A stretch of 64,000 bases of DNA. It comes from Hyphomicrobiales bacterium. Its GTDB lineage: Bacteria > Pseudomonadota > Alphaproteobacteria > Rhizobiales > Aestuariivirgaceae. Each line of letters begins with the position of its first letter. The stretch's first letter is position 1. The stretch is taken from contig JADJVV010000001.1 of the NCBI GenBank assembly GCA_016710435.1, positions 1,820,501-1,884,500 of the forward strand, read 5' to 3'. The translations under genes were made by a program, and so were the position numbers. Below the pieces are notes generated by a model. The model was not told the DNA's origin. It did not search any database and saw nothing but the letters and a program-made list of their open reading frames with translations. Of this stretch, positions 7,899 to 16,352 are shown one piece after another.

Positions 7899-8989
7899 GC
7901 CTTCGCCCCCAGCCGTCCGTGCCCCACGAGCGGGGCCGAAACCGCATCGAGCGGCCAGCGCGCCCGCGCGGCAAAATCCAGTTCATCCTGCAGTCCGAGC
8001 GCAAGGCGCTCCGCCCCCGCCCAGGCGATCATCGCCGCATTGTCCGTACACAGATCAAACGGCGGGACAGCGAGCGCGAATCCGTTCGCCTCCGCCACCT
8101 CGGCAAACATCGCCCGCAGCCGCGCATTGGCTGCTACGCCGCCCGCCACCACGAAGGCGGGCGTAGCGGCCTCCGGGCACATCTCCCGGAACAGCGCCAT
8201 GGCGCGGCGCGTCCGGTCCGCCACCGTCTCGGCCACGGCACGCTCGAAGGAGGCGCAGACATCGGCGCGGTCGTCGTCGCTCACGCGGGGCAGGGCCTGC
8301 ACGATCTCGCGCACGGCGGTCTTGAGGCCCGAGAAGGAGAAATTGCAATCGGCCCGGCCCTTGAGCGGACGTGGCAGCGGAAAGCGCAGGGGATTGCCGA
8401 GCTTCGCCAGTTCTTCCACCTGCGGCCCGCCGGGATAGCCAAGGCCGAGCAGCTTGGCCGTCTTGTCGAAGGCCTCGCCGAGCGCGTCATCAATGGTGGT
8501 GCCGAGACGCTGGTAGGCGCCCACGCCGTTCACCAACTGGAATTGCGTGTGCCCGCCGGAAATCAGCAGCAGCAGATAGGGGAAAACGCACGGCCCCAGG
8601 AGACGCGGCGTGAGCGCATGTCCTTCCAGGTGGTTGATGGCGAGAAATGGCAGGCCCTGCGCCAGCGCGAAGCCTTTCCCGAACGTATGCCCCACGAGCA
8701 GTCCACCCACCAGGCCGGGCCCCGCCGTGGCGGCCACGGCAGAAAGCGCTCCCGCCTCGACCCTCGCCTCCGTTAGCGCCTGCTCTGCCAGCCTGCCGAT
8801 GTGGCGGATGTGGGCGCGCGCCGCCACTTCCGGCACCACGCCGCCATAAGGCGCGTGATCCTTGACCTGCGACAACACCACATTGCTGAGGATGGTCCCG
8901 CGCCCCTCCGAATCGCGGCGCACCACGGCGGCTGCCGTCTCGTCGCAGGAGGTTTCAAGTCCAAGAATGAGGGTTGCGGATGCGGCCAT
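7895..8989 (-). CDS. tsaD: tRNA N6-adenosine threonylcarbamoyltransferase TsaD
   Basis: Transfers the threonylcarbamoyl group to A37 of ANN-decoding tRNAs as part of the TsaBDE system in the cytoplasm. The 364-residue protein starts MAASATLILGLETSCDET, the family signature, and has the metal-binding HLEGH motif (NHLEGHALTPRL) and ISGGHTQ. The start at 8989 was chosen from this signature; the ORF has a further 39 upstream codons that would run into the hemC promoter. It is the first gene of the minus-strand operon with gpsA and is divergent from hemC, with 74 bases between them. Confidence 0.97.
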   Translation of the reverse strand: MAASATLILGLETSCDETAAAVVRRDSEGRGTILSNVVLSQVKDHAPYGGVVPEVAARAHIRHIGRLAEQALTEARVEAGALSAVAATAGPGLVGGLLVGHTFGKGFALAQGLPFLAINHLEGHALTPRLLGPCVFPYLLLLISGGHTQFQLVNGVGAYQRLGTTIDDALGEAFDKTAKLLGLGYPGGPQVEELAKLGNPLRFPLPRPLKGRADCNFSFSGLKTAVREIVQALPRVSDDDRADVCASFERAVAETVADRTRRAMALFREMCPEAATPAFVVAGGVAANARLRAMFAEVAEANGFALAVPPFDLCTDNAAMIAWAGAERLALGLQDELDFAARARWPLDAVSAPLVGHGRLGAKA

Positions 8990-9063
8990 GAGTCCGGCTG
9001 GCGTGAGGAGGGGCAAATGAATTAGACGTTGCCGCTGTAGCATCCGGAACTTACACTTTGCAA

Positions 9064-9984
9064 ATGACCAAAATCCGTATCGGAACACGGGGTTCGCCCC
9101 TCGCACTCGCCCAGGCCCACGAAACCCGCCGCCGCCTCATGGCGGCCCACGGACTGCCGGAGGAGGAATTCGAGATCGTCGTCATCACCACGACAGGCGA
9201 CCGCATCCGCGACCGCCCCCTGTCAGAGATCGGCGGCAAGGGCCTCTTCACCAAGGAAATCGAGGAGGCGCTCTTCGCCCGCGAGATCGACCTCGCCGTT
9301 CATTCCATGAAGGACATGCCGGCGGTGTTGCCGGATGGACTCGCCTTCGCCGCCACGCTGCCGCGCGAAGATGCGCGTGATGCCCTGATCAGCCTGAGCG
9401 CGACGTCGCTGCAAGACCTGAAGCTGGGCGCGACGCTGGGCTCGTCCTCGGTGCGCCGCACGGCCCAGGCGCTGCGTCTCCGTCCCGACCTGAAGGTGGT
9501 GCAGTTTCGCGGCAATGTGGAAACGCGCCTGCGTAAATTGGCGGATGGCGTGGCCGATGCCAGCTTCCTTGCCGTCGCCGGCCTCAATCGTCTCGGCCTG
9601 TCGCACCACATCGCCGCCATCGTGCCGATGGAGGAGATGCTGCCCGCCATCGCGCAAGGTGCGATCGGCATCGAGATCCATGCCGGCAACGCCCGCATCC
9701 GCACGATGCTCGGCGCCATCAACCACGTGGAGACGGCCGACGCCATCGCCTGCGAGCGCGCTTTCCTCGCGGCGCTCGATGGTTCCTGCCGCACACCCAT
9801 CGCCGGACATGCGAGGCTCGCCAATGGAGTTCTCCACTTCCGCGGCGAAACGCTGACCCTCGACGGAAGCAAGGTGTTCACCGCCGAACGGAGCGGCGCG
9901 CCCGCCGATGCCGCGCAGATGGGAACGGATGCTGCAGCCGAAGTGAAGGCAAAGGGCGGCAGTCTCATCGTCGGCGCGGCCTGA
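9064..9984 (+). CDS. hemC: Hydroxymethylbilane synthase (porphobilinogen deaminase)
   Basis: Condenses four porphobilinogens to hydroxymethylbilane in heme synthesis. The 306-residue protein starts MTKIRIGTRGSPLALAQA, has the DLAVHSMKDMP motif with the catalytic Asp, the Arg-rich GSSSVRRTAQ and QFRGNVETRLRKL stretches, and the dipyrromethane-attaching Cys in LDGSCRTPIAGH. ATG 9064 is preferred over the in-frame TTG at 9058. It begins a hemC-hemD-mic60-hemY operon; the heme supply fits the cytochrome-rich clusters further on. Confidence 0.97.
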   Translation: MTKIRIGTRGSPLALAQAHETRRRLMAAHGLPEEEFEIVVITTTGDRIRDRPLSEIGGKGLFTKEIEEALFAREIDLAVHSMKDMPAVLPDGLAFAATLPREDARDALISLSATSLQDLKLGATLGSSSVRRTAQALRLRPDLKVVQFRGNVETRLRKLADGVADASFLAVAGLNRLGLSHHIAAIVPMEEMLPAIAQGAIGIEIHAGNARIRTMLGAINHVETADAIACERAFLAALDGSCRTPIAGHARLANGVLHFRGETLTLDGSKVFTAERSGAPADAAQMGTDAAAEVKAKGGSLIVGAA

Positions 9985-10001
9985 ACGGGCTGGCGCGCAG
10001 C

Positions 10002-10712
10002 ATGAGAGTGATCCTCACGCGGCCCACCAAAGATGCAACGCCCCTTGCCGCGAAGGTGAAGGCGTTGGGGCATGAGCCCCTGATCGTGCCGCTGCTGGAG
10101 ATTGCTCCACGCGGCGGTGCCACGATTCCGGCGGAGCCGTACCAGGGCGTCTGCATCACCAGCGCCAACGGCCTTGCCAATGTGGCGTTGCTCGCGGGAG
10201 TGATGCATCTCCCGGTCTATTGTGTCGGCCCCCAGTCCGCCGCCGCAGCGCGCACCGCCGGGTTTGTGCAGGTGCGGGCCCATGGCGGCGATGTCGATGG
10301 CCTCGCGGCATTCATCGTGCAACATCTTGCAAAGGACAAAGGCCCGCTTCTCTATCTCTCCGGTGCCGCTACCTCGGGCGACCTCGAAGGCAAGCTCCGG
10401 GCCGCCGGTTTCCATGTCACGCGCGTCGTCGCCTATGATGCCGTCTCGACAACACCGGCCGACCTTCGGGAGGCTGTCTCAACGTCGGATGCCGTTCTGC
10501 TCTACTCGCCCCGCAGCGCGGCACTGTGGCGCGCAGCGATTGAAAAGGCGGGCTGCGCACAACACATGGCGAGGATGACTCACCTCTGTCTTTCCGCCAA
10601 CGTGGCACGTGCGCTACCGCCCGGCTGGCCGCATGAAATTGCCGCAAATCCTGACGAAGAGGCGATGCTTGCGGCACTTGAAACGCTTGAACCCTTGCCC
10701 GAACAGGAATAG
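10002..10712 (+). CDS. hemD: Uroporphyrinogen-III synthase
   Basis: Closes and inverts ring D of hydroxymethylbilane to uroporphyrinogen III. The family is poorly conserved. The 236-residue length, the N-terminal VILTRPTKDATPLAAKVKALGHEPLIVPLLEI, GVCITSANGLANVALL, and the late LLYSPRSAALWRAAIEKAG are typical. The position 17 bases after hemC supports the call. Confidence 0.93.
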   Translation: MRVILTRPTKDATPLAAKVKALGHEPLIVPLLEIAPRGGATIPAEPYQGVCITSANGLANVALLAGVMHLPVYCVGPQSAAAARTAGFVQVRAHGGDVDGLAAFIVQHLAKDKGPLLYLSGAATSGDLEGKLRAAGFHVTRVVAYDAVSTTPADLREAVSTSDAVLLYSPRSAALWRAAIEKAGCAQHMARMTHLCLSANVARALPPGWPHEIAANPDEEAMLAALETLEPLPEQE

Positions 10713-10723
10713 CCCTTATCTCC

Positions 10724-11854
10724 ATGAGCAACGATGCAGATACATCGCCCGTCAGGCCCACGGTGATCGACCTTGATCCGGATGAAGTGACGGTGGAACG
10801 CGAAGCGCCACATGCCTCGCACACGCCGCATGCAGAACCGCCGCCGCCACCCCCACCACGGCGCAGCGGTTCCTATGGCGGCATTGCATTTCTGGCAGCA
10901 CTCGCCGTGGGCGGCATCGCCGGCGGATGGATCTACCGCGATCTTCTCTCCAGCTATTTCCCCAGCGACAACGTTCAGCTGATCGCACAGCGCGTCGACA
11001 TCATCGGCAAGGGCCATGAGACTCTCGCCACCCAGGTGCAGGCGCTGGAGCGTTTGGGAGAACAGCTGACGTCCGACGTGAACGCGCTCGAAACAGCAGC
11101 AGGCTCCGCAACCTCTGGCCAGAAGGTGCTGCAAGAGGAATTTGCCGCCACCAGGTCCAGCGTCACCGCCTTGCAGTCACAGATCGACGAAACCAAGAAA
11201 GCGCTTGCCACGCTTGGCAGCAATCCGTCCCCGTCCGGAACAGGTGGAACGTCCGCCGCGGTCATTTCCCCCGATGTGGCCCAGCGCCTCGCAACACTTG
11301 AACAGGATGTGGCGGCACTCAAGGCGCAGAAGACCGGCATGCCCGATGCCGCCGTGCTGACCCAGACCATTGCCGATCTCAAGGCCAAGATCGAAGCGGG
11401 TGCCGCCTATGGCGAAGAGAGCGACCGCATCGTGCGGCTTCTGCCGGCCGCGGGTGGGCTTGATGTTCTTGCCGCCCATGCCGCGACGGGCCTGCCCAAC
11501 GCCAAGGGCCTGGCAACGGAACTCGCAGCCCTGAAGCCCAGCTTGCCCACGCCGGAAATCAAGGTTCTGCCCTCCGAGCCCGGCTTCTGGGACCGTTTCG
11601 GCGAGATGCTCTCCAGCGTCATCACCATCCGCGATCTTGACGCGGTGAATTGGCAGCAGGTGGGCGAGAAGGCGATTGCGCTTGCGGATGCCGGCGACCT
11701 TCCCCAGGCCATCGCCGCCGTGGATGAACCCGAAGGCGCGCTGCCCGCAGGTCTGCAGCAGTGGCGCGACCGCGCCGCCGCCCGCATTTCTCTCGAAGCG
11801 GCTCTGGGCGATGTGGTGGCAGCAGCGTCCCGCGTCCAGGCGGCGGGGCAGTGA
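10724..11854 (+). CDS. Mitofilin/Mic60-like inner-membrane protein
   Basis: A 376-residue protein with a Pro-rich N-terminal cytoplasmic segment (residues 1-48), one membrane span near 50-70 (GGIAFLAALAVGGIAGGWIY), a long coiled-coil region in the periplasm (about 85-235), and a C-terminal mitofilin-like domain (about 265-375). Alphaproteobacterial Mic60 homologues are known to sit in the heme operon and to shape intracytoplasmic membranes; whether this species has such membranes is unknown. It is 12 bases after hemD and its stop is one base before the hemY start. Confidence 0.85.
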   Translation: MSNDADTSPVRPTVIDLDPDEVTVEREAPHASHTPHAEPPPPPPPRRSGSYGGIAFLAALAVGGIAGGWIYRDLLSSYFPSDNVQLIAQRVDIIGKGHETLATQVQALERLGEQLTSDVNALETAAGSATSGQKVLQEEFAATRSSVTALQSQIDETKKALATLGSNPSPSGTGGTSAAVISPDVAQRLATLEQDVAALKAQKTGMPDAAVLTQTIADLKAKIEAGAAYGEESDRIVRLLPAAGGLDVLAAHAATGLPNAKGLATELAALKPSLPTPEIKVLPSEPGFWDRFGEMLSSVITIRDLDAVNWQQVGEKAIALADAGDLPQAIAAVDEPEGALPAGLQQWRDRAAARISLEAALGDVVAAASRVQAAGQ

Positions 11855-11855
11855 C

Positions 11856-13295
11856 ATGATCAGGATGATCTGGCGATTTGCCTTGCTGGTGGCAGTGGCC
11901 GTTTTCTTCTCCTGGCTGGCCGACCGTCCCGGCAGCGTGACGGTCACATGGCTCGGCCGCCAGTATGAGATGAAACTCTTCGTGGCGGTGGCGTTGACGA
12001 TCATGCTGATCGTGGCGTTGTCGTTCCTCTGGTCACTGTTGCGCCGCGTCTTGCGCAGCCCCACGGCGGCCCGCGAGTTCTTCCGCTTCCGCAAGCACCG
12101 CAAGGCCTATGAGTCGCTGTCCAAGGGAATCGTTGCCGCCGGTGCCGGCGATGCCCATGCCGCCTCCCGCCATGCCGCGATCGCGGCCAATACCCTGTCG
12201 GACGAACCGCTGGTCAACGTGTTGGCCGCCCAGGCCGCGCAATTGAGGGGCGACCGCGAAAGCGTGAAGCGGATCTTCGAGACCATGGCGAAGGACCCGG
12301 AAACCGAACTGATGGGCCTGCGCGGCCTCTTCTCCGAAGCCCGCCAGTCCGGCGATCTCGTCGCGGCACTCCAACATGCCGAGAAGGCGCTGGCCCGCAA
12401 TCCGCGCCTGCCTTGGGCCTCCACAGCCGTGTTGCAGGTGCAGGCCGCCCGCAAGCTCTGGCTTCCGGCGGCACACACCCTGGACCAGCAGGGCCGTTCC
12501 GGATTGATCTCCCGGGCTGATGCGGCGCGCAAACGCGCCGCCCTCATCACCGCCGAAGCACTTGCCATCGAAGACGATAACCGGACCCGCGCCCTGGAAT
12601 TGGCGCTGGATGCGCTCCGTCTCGATCCCGCGCTCGTTCCCGCCGCCTCCATTGCGGCCCGGAGTCACATCGCATCCGGCAATGTGCGCAAGGCCCAGAA
12701 GCTGTTGCGCACCACTTGGGCGCTCGCCCCCCATCCGGACCTTGCCGAGTTGATGGCACGATCCGTGACAGGTGATGGTCCGGAGGCCCGTTTCGAACGG
12801 GTGCGTGATCTCGTGGGTGCCACCCCCGATTCGCTTGAAGGCGCCTGCGCCCTCGCCAGGGCTGCCGTGGCGGCGCGCCGCCTCGACGTGGCCCGCGCCG
12901 CACTGGCGCCCTATGCCGCCGAACGTCCCCCGGCCCGGGTTTGCGCCCTGATGGGCGAAATCGAAGATGCGGAAGGCGACAAGGGCAAGTCGCGGGAATG
13001 GTTTGCCCGCGCCATCCATGCCCCCCGCGATCCCATGTGGGTGTCGGATGGCGTGGCCAGCCCGCGCTGGATGCCGCTGTCCCCGGTGACAGGTGAAATC
13101 GTGCCTTCCGAATGGAAGGTGCCCTTCGACATGCTGCCAGTGGAACCGCTGGACGCGCCGGCAGCCGAACGGGTGGCGGAAATCGCCGCCCCCGCGGCCG
13201 TGCGCGAGGCCACGGGCGAGCCGCCAAAATCGCTGCCCTTCGACCGTCCGCCCGATGATCCGGGCGTCGATGCGCCCGAACGCATTGACGGTTGA
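11856..13295 (+). CDS. hemY: HemY-type membrane protein with tetratricopeptide-like repeats
   Basis: A 479-residue protein of the proteobacterial HemY (N-terminal) family, unrelated to the protoporphyrinogen oxidase of the same name. Two membrane spans lie at residues 5-22 (WRFALLVAVAVFFSWLA) and 42-60, with the family motif TWLGRQYEM between them. A helical repeat domain fills residues 90-390 and a Pro/Ala-rich tail follows. It acts at the inner membrane in an undefined step linked to heme synthesis. The longer upstream reading frame only shadows the mic60 gene; ATG 11856 follows the mic60 stop directly. Confidence 0.9.
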   Translation: MIRMIWRFALLVAVAVFFSWLADRPGSVTVTWLGRQYEMKLFVAVALTIMLIVALSFLWSLLRRVLRSPTAAREFFRFRKHRKAYESLSKGIVAAGAGDAHAASRHAAIAANTLSDEPLVNVLAAQAAQLRGDRESVKRIFETMAKDPETELMGLRGLFSEARQSGDLVAALQHAEKALARNPRLPWASTAVLQVQAARKLWLPAAHTLDQQGRSGLISRADAARKRAALITAEALAIEDDNRTRALELALDALRLDPALVPAASIAARSHIASGNVRKAQKLLRTTWALAPHPDLAELMARSVTGDGPEARFERVRDLVGATPDSLEGACALARAAVAARRLDVARAALAPYAAERPPARVCALMGEIEDAEGDKGKSREWFARAIHAPRDPMWVSDGVASPRWMPLSPVTGEIVPSEWKVPFDMLPVEPLDAPAAERVAEIAAPAAVREATGEPPKSLPFDRPPDDPGVDAPERIDG

Positions 13296-13335
13296 AATCG
13301 GAACAGAAACCGTCTATCCCCCGCCCGTCTGAAAC

Positions 13336-13352
13336 GCGGTGCAAAGCACCGC
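13336..13352 (+). other. Perfect short hairpin before tRNA-Thr
   Basis: GCGGTGC and GCACCGC form a seven-base-pair stem around AAA, ending four bases before the tRNA. No T run follows. It may mark the 3' end of the hemY mRNA or a processing site for the tRNA precursor. Confidence 0.45.
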
Positions 13353-13355
13353 CGG

Positions 13356-13431
13356 GCCGCTTTAGCTCAGTTGGTAGAGCACATCATTCGTAATGATGGG
13401 GTCAGGTGTTCGAGTCACCTAAGCGGCACCA
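13356..13431 (+). tRNA. tRNA-Thr (anticodon CGT), CCA encoded
   Basis: A full cloverleaf is visible: acceptor arms GCCGCTT and AAGCGGC, D arm GCTC...GAGC, anticodon stem CATCA/TGATG around the loop TTCGTAA with anticodon CGT (reads ACG), and a T arm AGGTG/CACCT around TTCGAGT. The discriminator A and CCA are encoded. The 3' half is a common integration site for genetic elements, and an integrase remnant follows at once. Confidence 0.97.
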
Positions 13432-13438
13432 TTTTTCC

Positions 13439-13516
13439 AATCGGGCCTATCGGCGCGGAGACCTGTTCGACAAGCGCTGGAAGCTGACGCACTCGTGGGC
13501 CAGTTTCTGCTGGCTG
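13439..13516 (+). pseudogene. Tyrosine recombinase (integrase) C-terminal remnant
   Basis: In the frame running through 13439-13516 the translation reads NRAYRRGDLFDKRWKLTHS followed by WASFC. This matches the pattern that closes many alphaproteobacterial tRNA-targeting integrases (a Tyr/Arg stretch, then LF-x-K/R-R-x-L-M-x-x-W-A-x-x-C/L). No start, catalytic Tyr or upstream domain is present, and the reading frame opens only inside the tRNA. I read it as the last scrap of an integrase gene left after an island decayed. The match is short and based on recalled family patterns. Confidence 0.5.
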
Positions 13517-13647
13517 TATCTCGACACAAAATCCTTCCGCTGCGGAAGGTTGAAAACTCAACCGAGCTGCTGTCATTTCGCGGGACCTTGCATATAGTTT
13601 GTGACCCCTATACTTTCTGGATGTGGGGGTTCTCAAGGAAGCCCTCT

Positions 13648-14058
13648 ATGCTTTTTTCGCTGCACCACGTTTCTATCCCAACCAATAACATGGAAGCCGC
13701 GCGCTCGTTTTATGAGAACGTGCTCGGCTTGAAGAAGGTGCCACGGCCCCCATTTTCCATTGATGGTGAATGGTATGGCATCGGACCACTGCAAATCCAT
13801 CTTACCGCTCACCCCAAGGCCAACTTTCGAACTGGCCGTGCGGTAGACAATGATGACATTCATTTTGCACTGCGGGTGGAGGACTTCGAAGCCGCCGTCA
13901 CTCATTTGCATCATTTAGGGTACGATGAAAACCATCCTGAAAATCACCCCCAAAAACTGATATTGAAGCGAACGGGGTTGGCAGGATTTCCTCAGGTATT
14001 CCTGATGGACCCCGACAGAAACTTGATTGAGATAAATCGCGCTCCATTCAATTTCTAA
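13648..14058 (+). CDS. VOC family (glyoxalase/dioxygenase fold) protein
   Basis: A 136-residue single vicinal-oxygen-chelate protein. The first beta-alpha module begins LFSLHHVSIPTNNMEAARSF with a possible metal-binding His, and the last strand FLMDPDRNLIEI supplies the usual Glu. Substrate is unknown; lactoylglutathione lyase-like or a resistance-type enzyme are both possible. ATG 13648 was chosen because the fold starts there and AAGGA lies eight bases upstream. GC content is clearly lower than in neighbouring genes, consistent with acquired DNA behind tRNA-Thr. Confidence 0.75.
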   Translation: MLFSLHHVSIPTNNMEAARSFYENVLGLKKVPRPPFSIDGEWYGIGPLQIHLTAHPKANFRTGRAVDNDDIHFALRVEDFEAAVTHLHHLGYDENHPENHPQKLILKRTGLAGFPQVFLMDPDRNLIEINRAPFNF

Positions 14059-14536
14059 GTGATGAATACCAGGTACAGGATCTGCCAACACCGAGTAAGA
14101 AGCATGTCGGAGAGCGGGACGAACGCCAATGACCGAGAAAGATTCTGAACCGCAACCAACTCCAAGAGACATTTACGTCTTCAAATGGATGTTGCCCTGC
14201 TGCCCAACGACGAAGGCCCTAGGGACATAGAGATGTCCCTTGCTGGACTTCTACTGGTCCTAGGAATCTCTTTGTTAGCGCATCACTTTGGCTGGACTGC
14301 TCTCGGCATTGCTGTCACCATTTTCGGTGGCTCGAACTTCACGGCGCACTACTCGTGGCTCCGCATTCCGCCCTGTTGCTGATCCCGCCCACCCAGTACG
14401 CGGGTGCGAGATTTGGCAACCCACTAACAGACTTCGGAAATATCTTGCCAAGCTTCCGCCCTCGCGACATCGTCCAGATTGGGCGGGGGGTGGCCCGGCC
14501 AACGACAAACAAGAAAATCCTTTTGGGAGTTAAGCA
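14059..14536. other. Lower-GC gap of accessory DNA
   Basis: This 478-base stretch has no well-supported gene. It contains one weak small open frame (14233-14382) and overlapping short frames without convincing codon bias. Base composition is lower in GC than the core genome on either side. I see no clear repeat, terminator or copy of the tRNA 3' end in it. Confidence 0.5.
14233..14382 (+). CDS. Possible small membrane peptide, 49 aa
   Basis: A short frame encoding one strongly hydrophobic stretch, MSLAGLLLVLGISLLAHHF, then a second hydrophobic stretch and a double-Cys end. AGGGA lies seven bases before the ATG. It has no recognisable family and could be chance; it is listed because it lies in an otherwise empty accessory region. 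Confidence 0.25.
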   Translation: MSLAGLLLVLGISLLAHHFGWTALGIAVTIFGGSNFTAHYSWLRIPPCC

Positions 14537-14842
14537 ATGTCGTCAAATGTTTCAAAGTCCTTCGCCGCCACTAAGATTGTTGCCGCATCTGCGATTTTGG
14601 GTTTTGCCTTCGCCGCAGCAACCCCCAGTGTTAGGGCGACAACCCCGACTCCCACAATCTGTTCAAACGGCGTAATCGTCTACACGGGTGCTTGCCCTGC
14701 TCTAAAGAAAACGGTGGTCAACAGATGTGCAGGTCAAGTGGGACAAGCATTGACTGACTGCAAGAGAGTCAACCTGGCCTCCTGCATTCCACTCCCGGCT
14801 GGACCGGAAAAGGACGCCTGCAACAAGATCTACGCAAACTGA
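14537..14842 (+). CDS. Small secreted Cys-containing protein, 101 aa
   Basis: A hypothetical exported protein. Residues 1-34 look like a Sec signal peptide (KIVAASAILGFAFAAA then an Ala-rich cleavage zone). The mature part of about 65 residues has six Cys residues (in ICSNG, GACP, RCAG, DCKR, SCIP, ACNK), suggesting disulfides in the periplasm or outside. GGGAG lies nine bases upstream of the ATG. No family is recognised. It belongs to the low-GC segment after tRNA-Thr and is convergent with the FAD oxidase gene. Confidence 0.6.
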   Translation: MSSNVSKSFAATKIVAASAILGFAFAAATPSVRATTPTPTICSNGVIVYTGACPALKKTVVNRCAGQVGQALTDCKRVNLASCIPLPAGPEKDACNKIYAN

Positions 14843-14861
14843 TTGAGTCCCTTGGCCCGCG

Positions 14862-16250
14862 TCAGATCTTGGCGGGGAGAATGTTCTGGTTGAAGCGGAA
14901 CATGTTGCCGGGATCATAGGCGGCCTTGATTTTGCGAAGGCGTGCAAGGTGAGGACCGAACGCGTCTTCGGTCAATGCGGCGCTGTCTTCGTCCTGTCCG
15001 GCAAAATTCAGATAGAGCCGTTTCCTGTAGGCGTGCTTGCGGAAACGGTCCCATGCCGCCCGCGTCCAGTCGCGTACCTTGGCATCATCCTCCTTGCGTT
15101 CCCAGACGGAATCCAGGGAATACATCCAGCCGAAACCCCGATCGCCGAAAGCGGTTTCGTCCGCCGGCACACGCGCTGTTGCCCCGCCGAAATTCCAGAA
15201 GGAACTGATCGATTTGGGCGAGGGATTGTCGATGGCGTTGGCCAGCCCTTCTTCAATCATCTCGTCGCTCAAGTCGGCAAGCAGGTGGCTCTTCCAATAG
15301 CAGCGGTATTGTCCTGTGGGAAAAAGCGCATCGAAAAGCTTTTGCACATCGCAATAGGCCATGCGGCCCGAGAAATCCGCGGCCTTGGTTCCGAGGTTGC
15401 GCAAGGGTTCCACGATCTTCTCTCCCTCGGCCGCATCTCCGGCGTAGACAGCGGCGATCGTGTAGCAAGGCTGCCCCCAATAGGCGGCGTCATAGTCGGT
15501 CGACTGCGGAATGGTGGAAAATTCGACCAGTGATCCCAGCCGGTCCGATTCCCGGGAAATGAAATCACGCCAGAAGCGGATGGGTGCACTGCCCACCGAC
15601 GCGGGATAGATGGGCGCGCAGAACATCACTTCAGGACCGACCGGATGCAGCGCAAAACAGAAGCGCACGACGACGCCGAAGTTGCCGCCTCCGCCTCTCA
15701 GTGCCCAGTAGAGGTCGGGATGTCTCTGGTTGTCGGCCAGGATCAGTTGCCCGTCCGCGGTCACGACCTCGGCTGCAAGCACGTTGTCGATCGACAGGCC
15801 ATGGCGTGATCGCAACCAGCCCACGCCCCCCGAAAGCGTAAGGCCCGCAACACCCGTCTCCGAAATCAATCCACCGGGCGTGGCGAGGCCATGGGCCTGT
15901 GTTGCGGCATCCACGTCACCCCACAAGGCGCCGCCTTCCACCCACGCAATCCGCTCCGCTGGATCGACCGTGACCTTACGCATGCCGGAGAGATCAAGCA
16001 TCAGCGAACCAGCGCCCACGGCATGTCCCGCCACGTTGTGACCGCCTGCCTTGATTGAGACGGGCAGGCCCGCCGCGGCCGCCCACGCGATTCCCCGCTG
16101 GACATCCGCGGCGCACTGGCACCGCAGGATGGCCGCGGGCTTGCGGTCGATCATGCCATTCCAGACGGCGCGGACGGAATCATATGCAGCCTGTCCCGGC
16201 TTCAGCAGACGCTGTTCGAGCGAAGCATTGGCAGTCTTGTGGTCTCCCAT
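14862..16250 (-). CDS. FAD-linked oxidase, berberine-bridge type
   Basis: A 462-residue flavoprotein of the FAD_binding_4 plus BBE family, which oxidises alcohols or sugars with O2. The FAD-binding domain has the motif KAGGHNVAGHAVG, where the first His is the likely covalent flavin attachment site. The second attachment Cys of bicovalent members is absent (ETGVAGLTLSGG), so single covalent attachment is expected. ALRGGGGNFG follows, and the BBE tail YDPGNMFRFNQNI closes the protein. No export signal is seen. The start at 16250 was chosen over a much longer frame that is only the shadow of the divergent regulator gene, which may control it. Confidence 0.88.
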   Translation of the reverse strand: MGDHKTANASLEQRLLKPGQAAYDSVRAVWNGMIDRKPAAILRCQCAADVQRGIAWAAAAGLPVSIKAGGHNVAGHAVGAGSLMLDLSGMRKVTVDPAERIAWVEGGALWGDVDAATQAHGLATPGGLISETGVAGLTLSGGVGWLRSRHGLSIDNVLAAEVVTADGQLILADNQRHPDLYWALRGGGGNFGVVVRFCFALHPVGPEVMFCAPIYPASVGSAPIRFWRDFISRESDRLGSLVEFSTIPQSTDYDAAYWGQPCYTIAAVYAGDAAEGEKIVEPLRNLGTKAADFSGRMAYCDVQKLFDALFPTGQYRCYWKSHLLADLSDEMIEEGLANAIDNPSPKSISSFWNFGGATARVPADETAFGDRGFGWMYSLDSVWERKEDDAKVRDWTRAAWDRFRKHAYRKRLYLNFAGQDEDSAALTEDAFGPHLARLRKIKAAYDPGNMFRFNQNILPAKI

Positions 16251-16352
16251 GTCTCTCTCCCATGCAATCACCGGGGAGCATGTCAGGAATGGCCAGTTGT
16301 GTTGAGTGCCGGAGGAGACATAAAAGGTCCAAACAGGACAGGATGGGGACAC

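Noticed and set aside
13431..14862. Intact prophage or integrative element behind tRNA-Thr
   Set aside because: Only a short integrase scrap remains, with no phage structural, conjugation or excision genes and no visible second attachment site.
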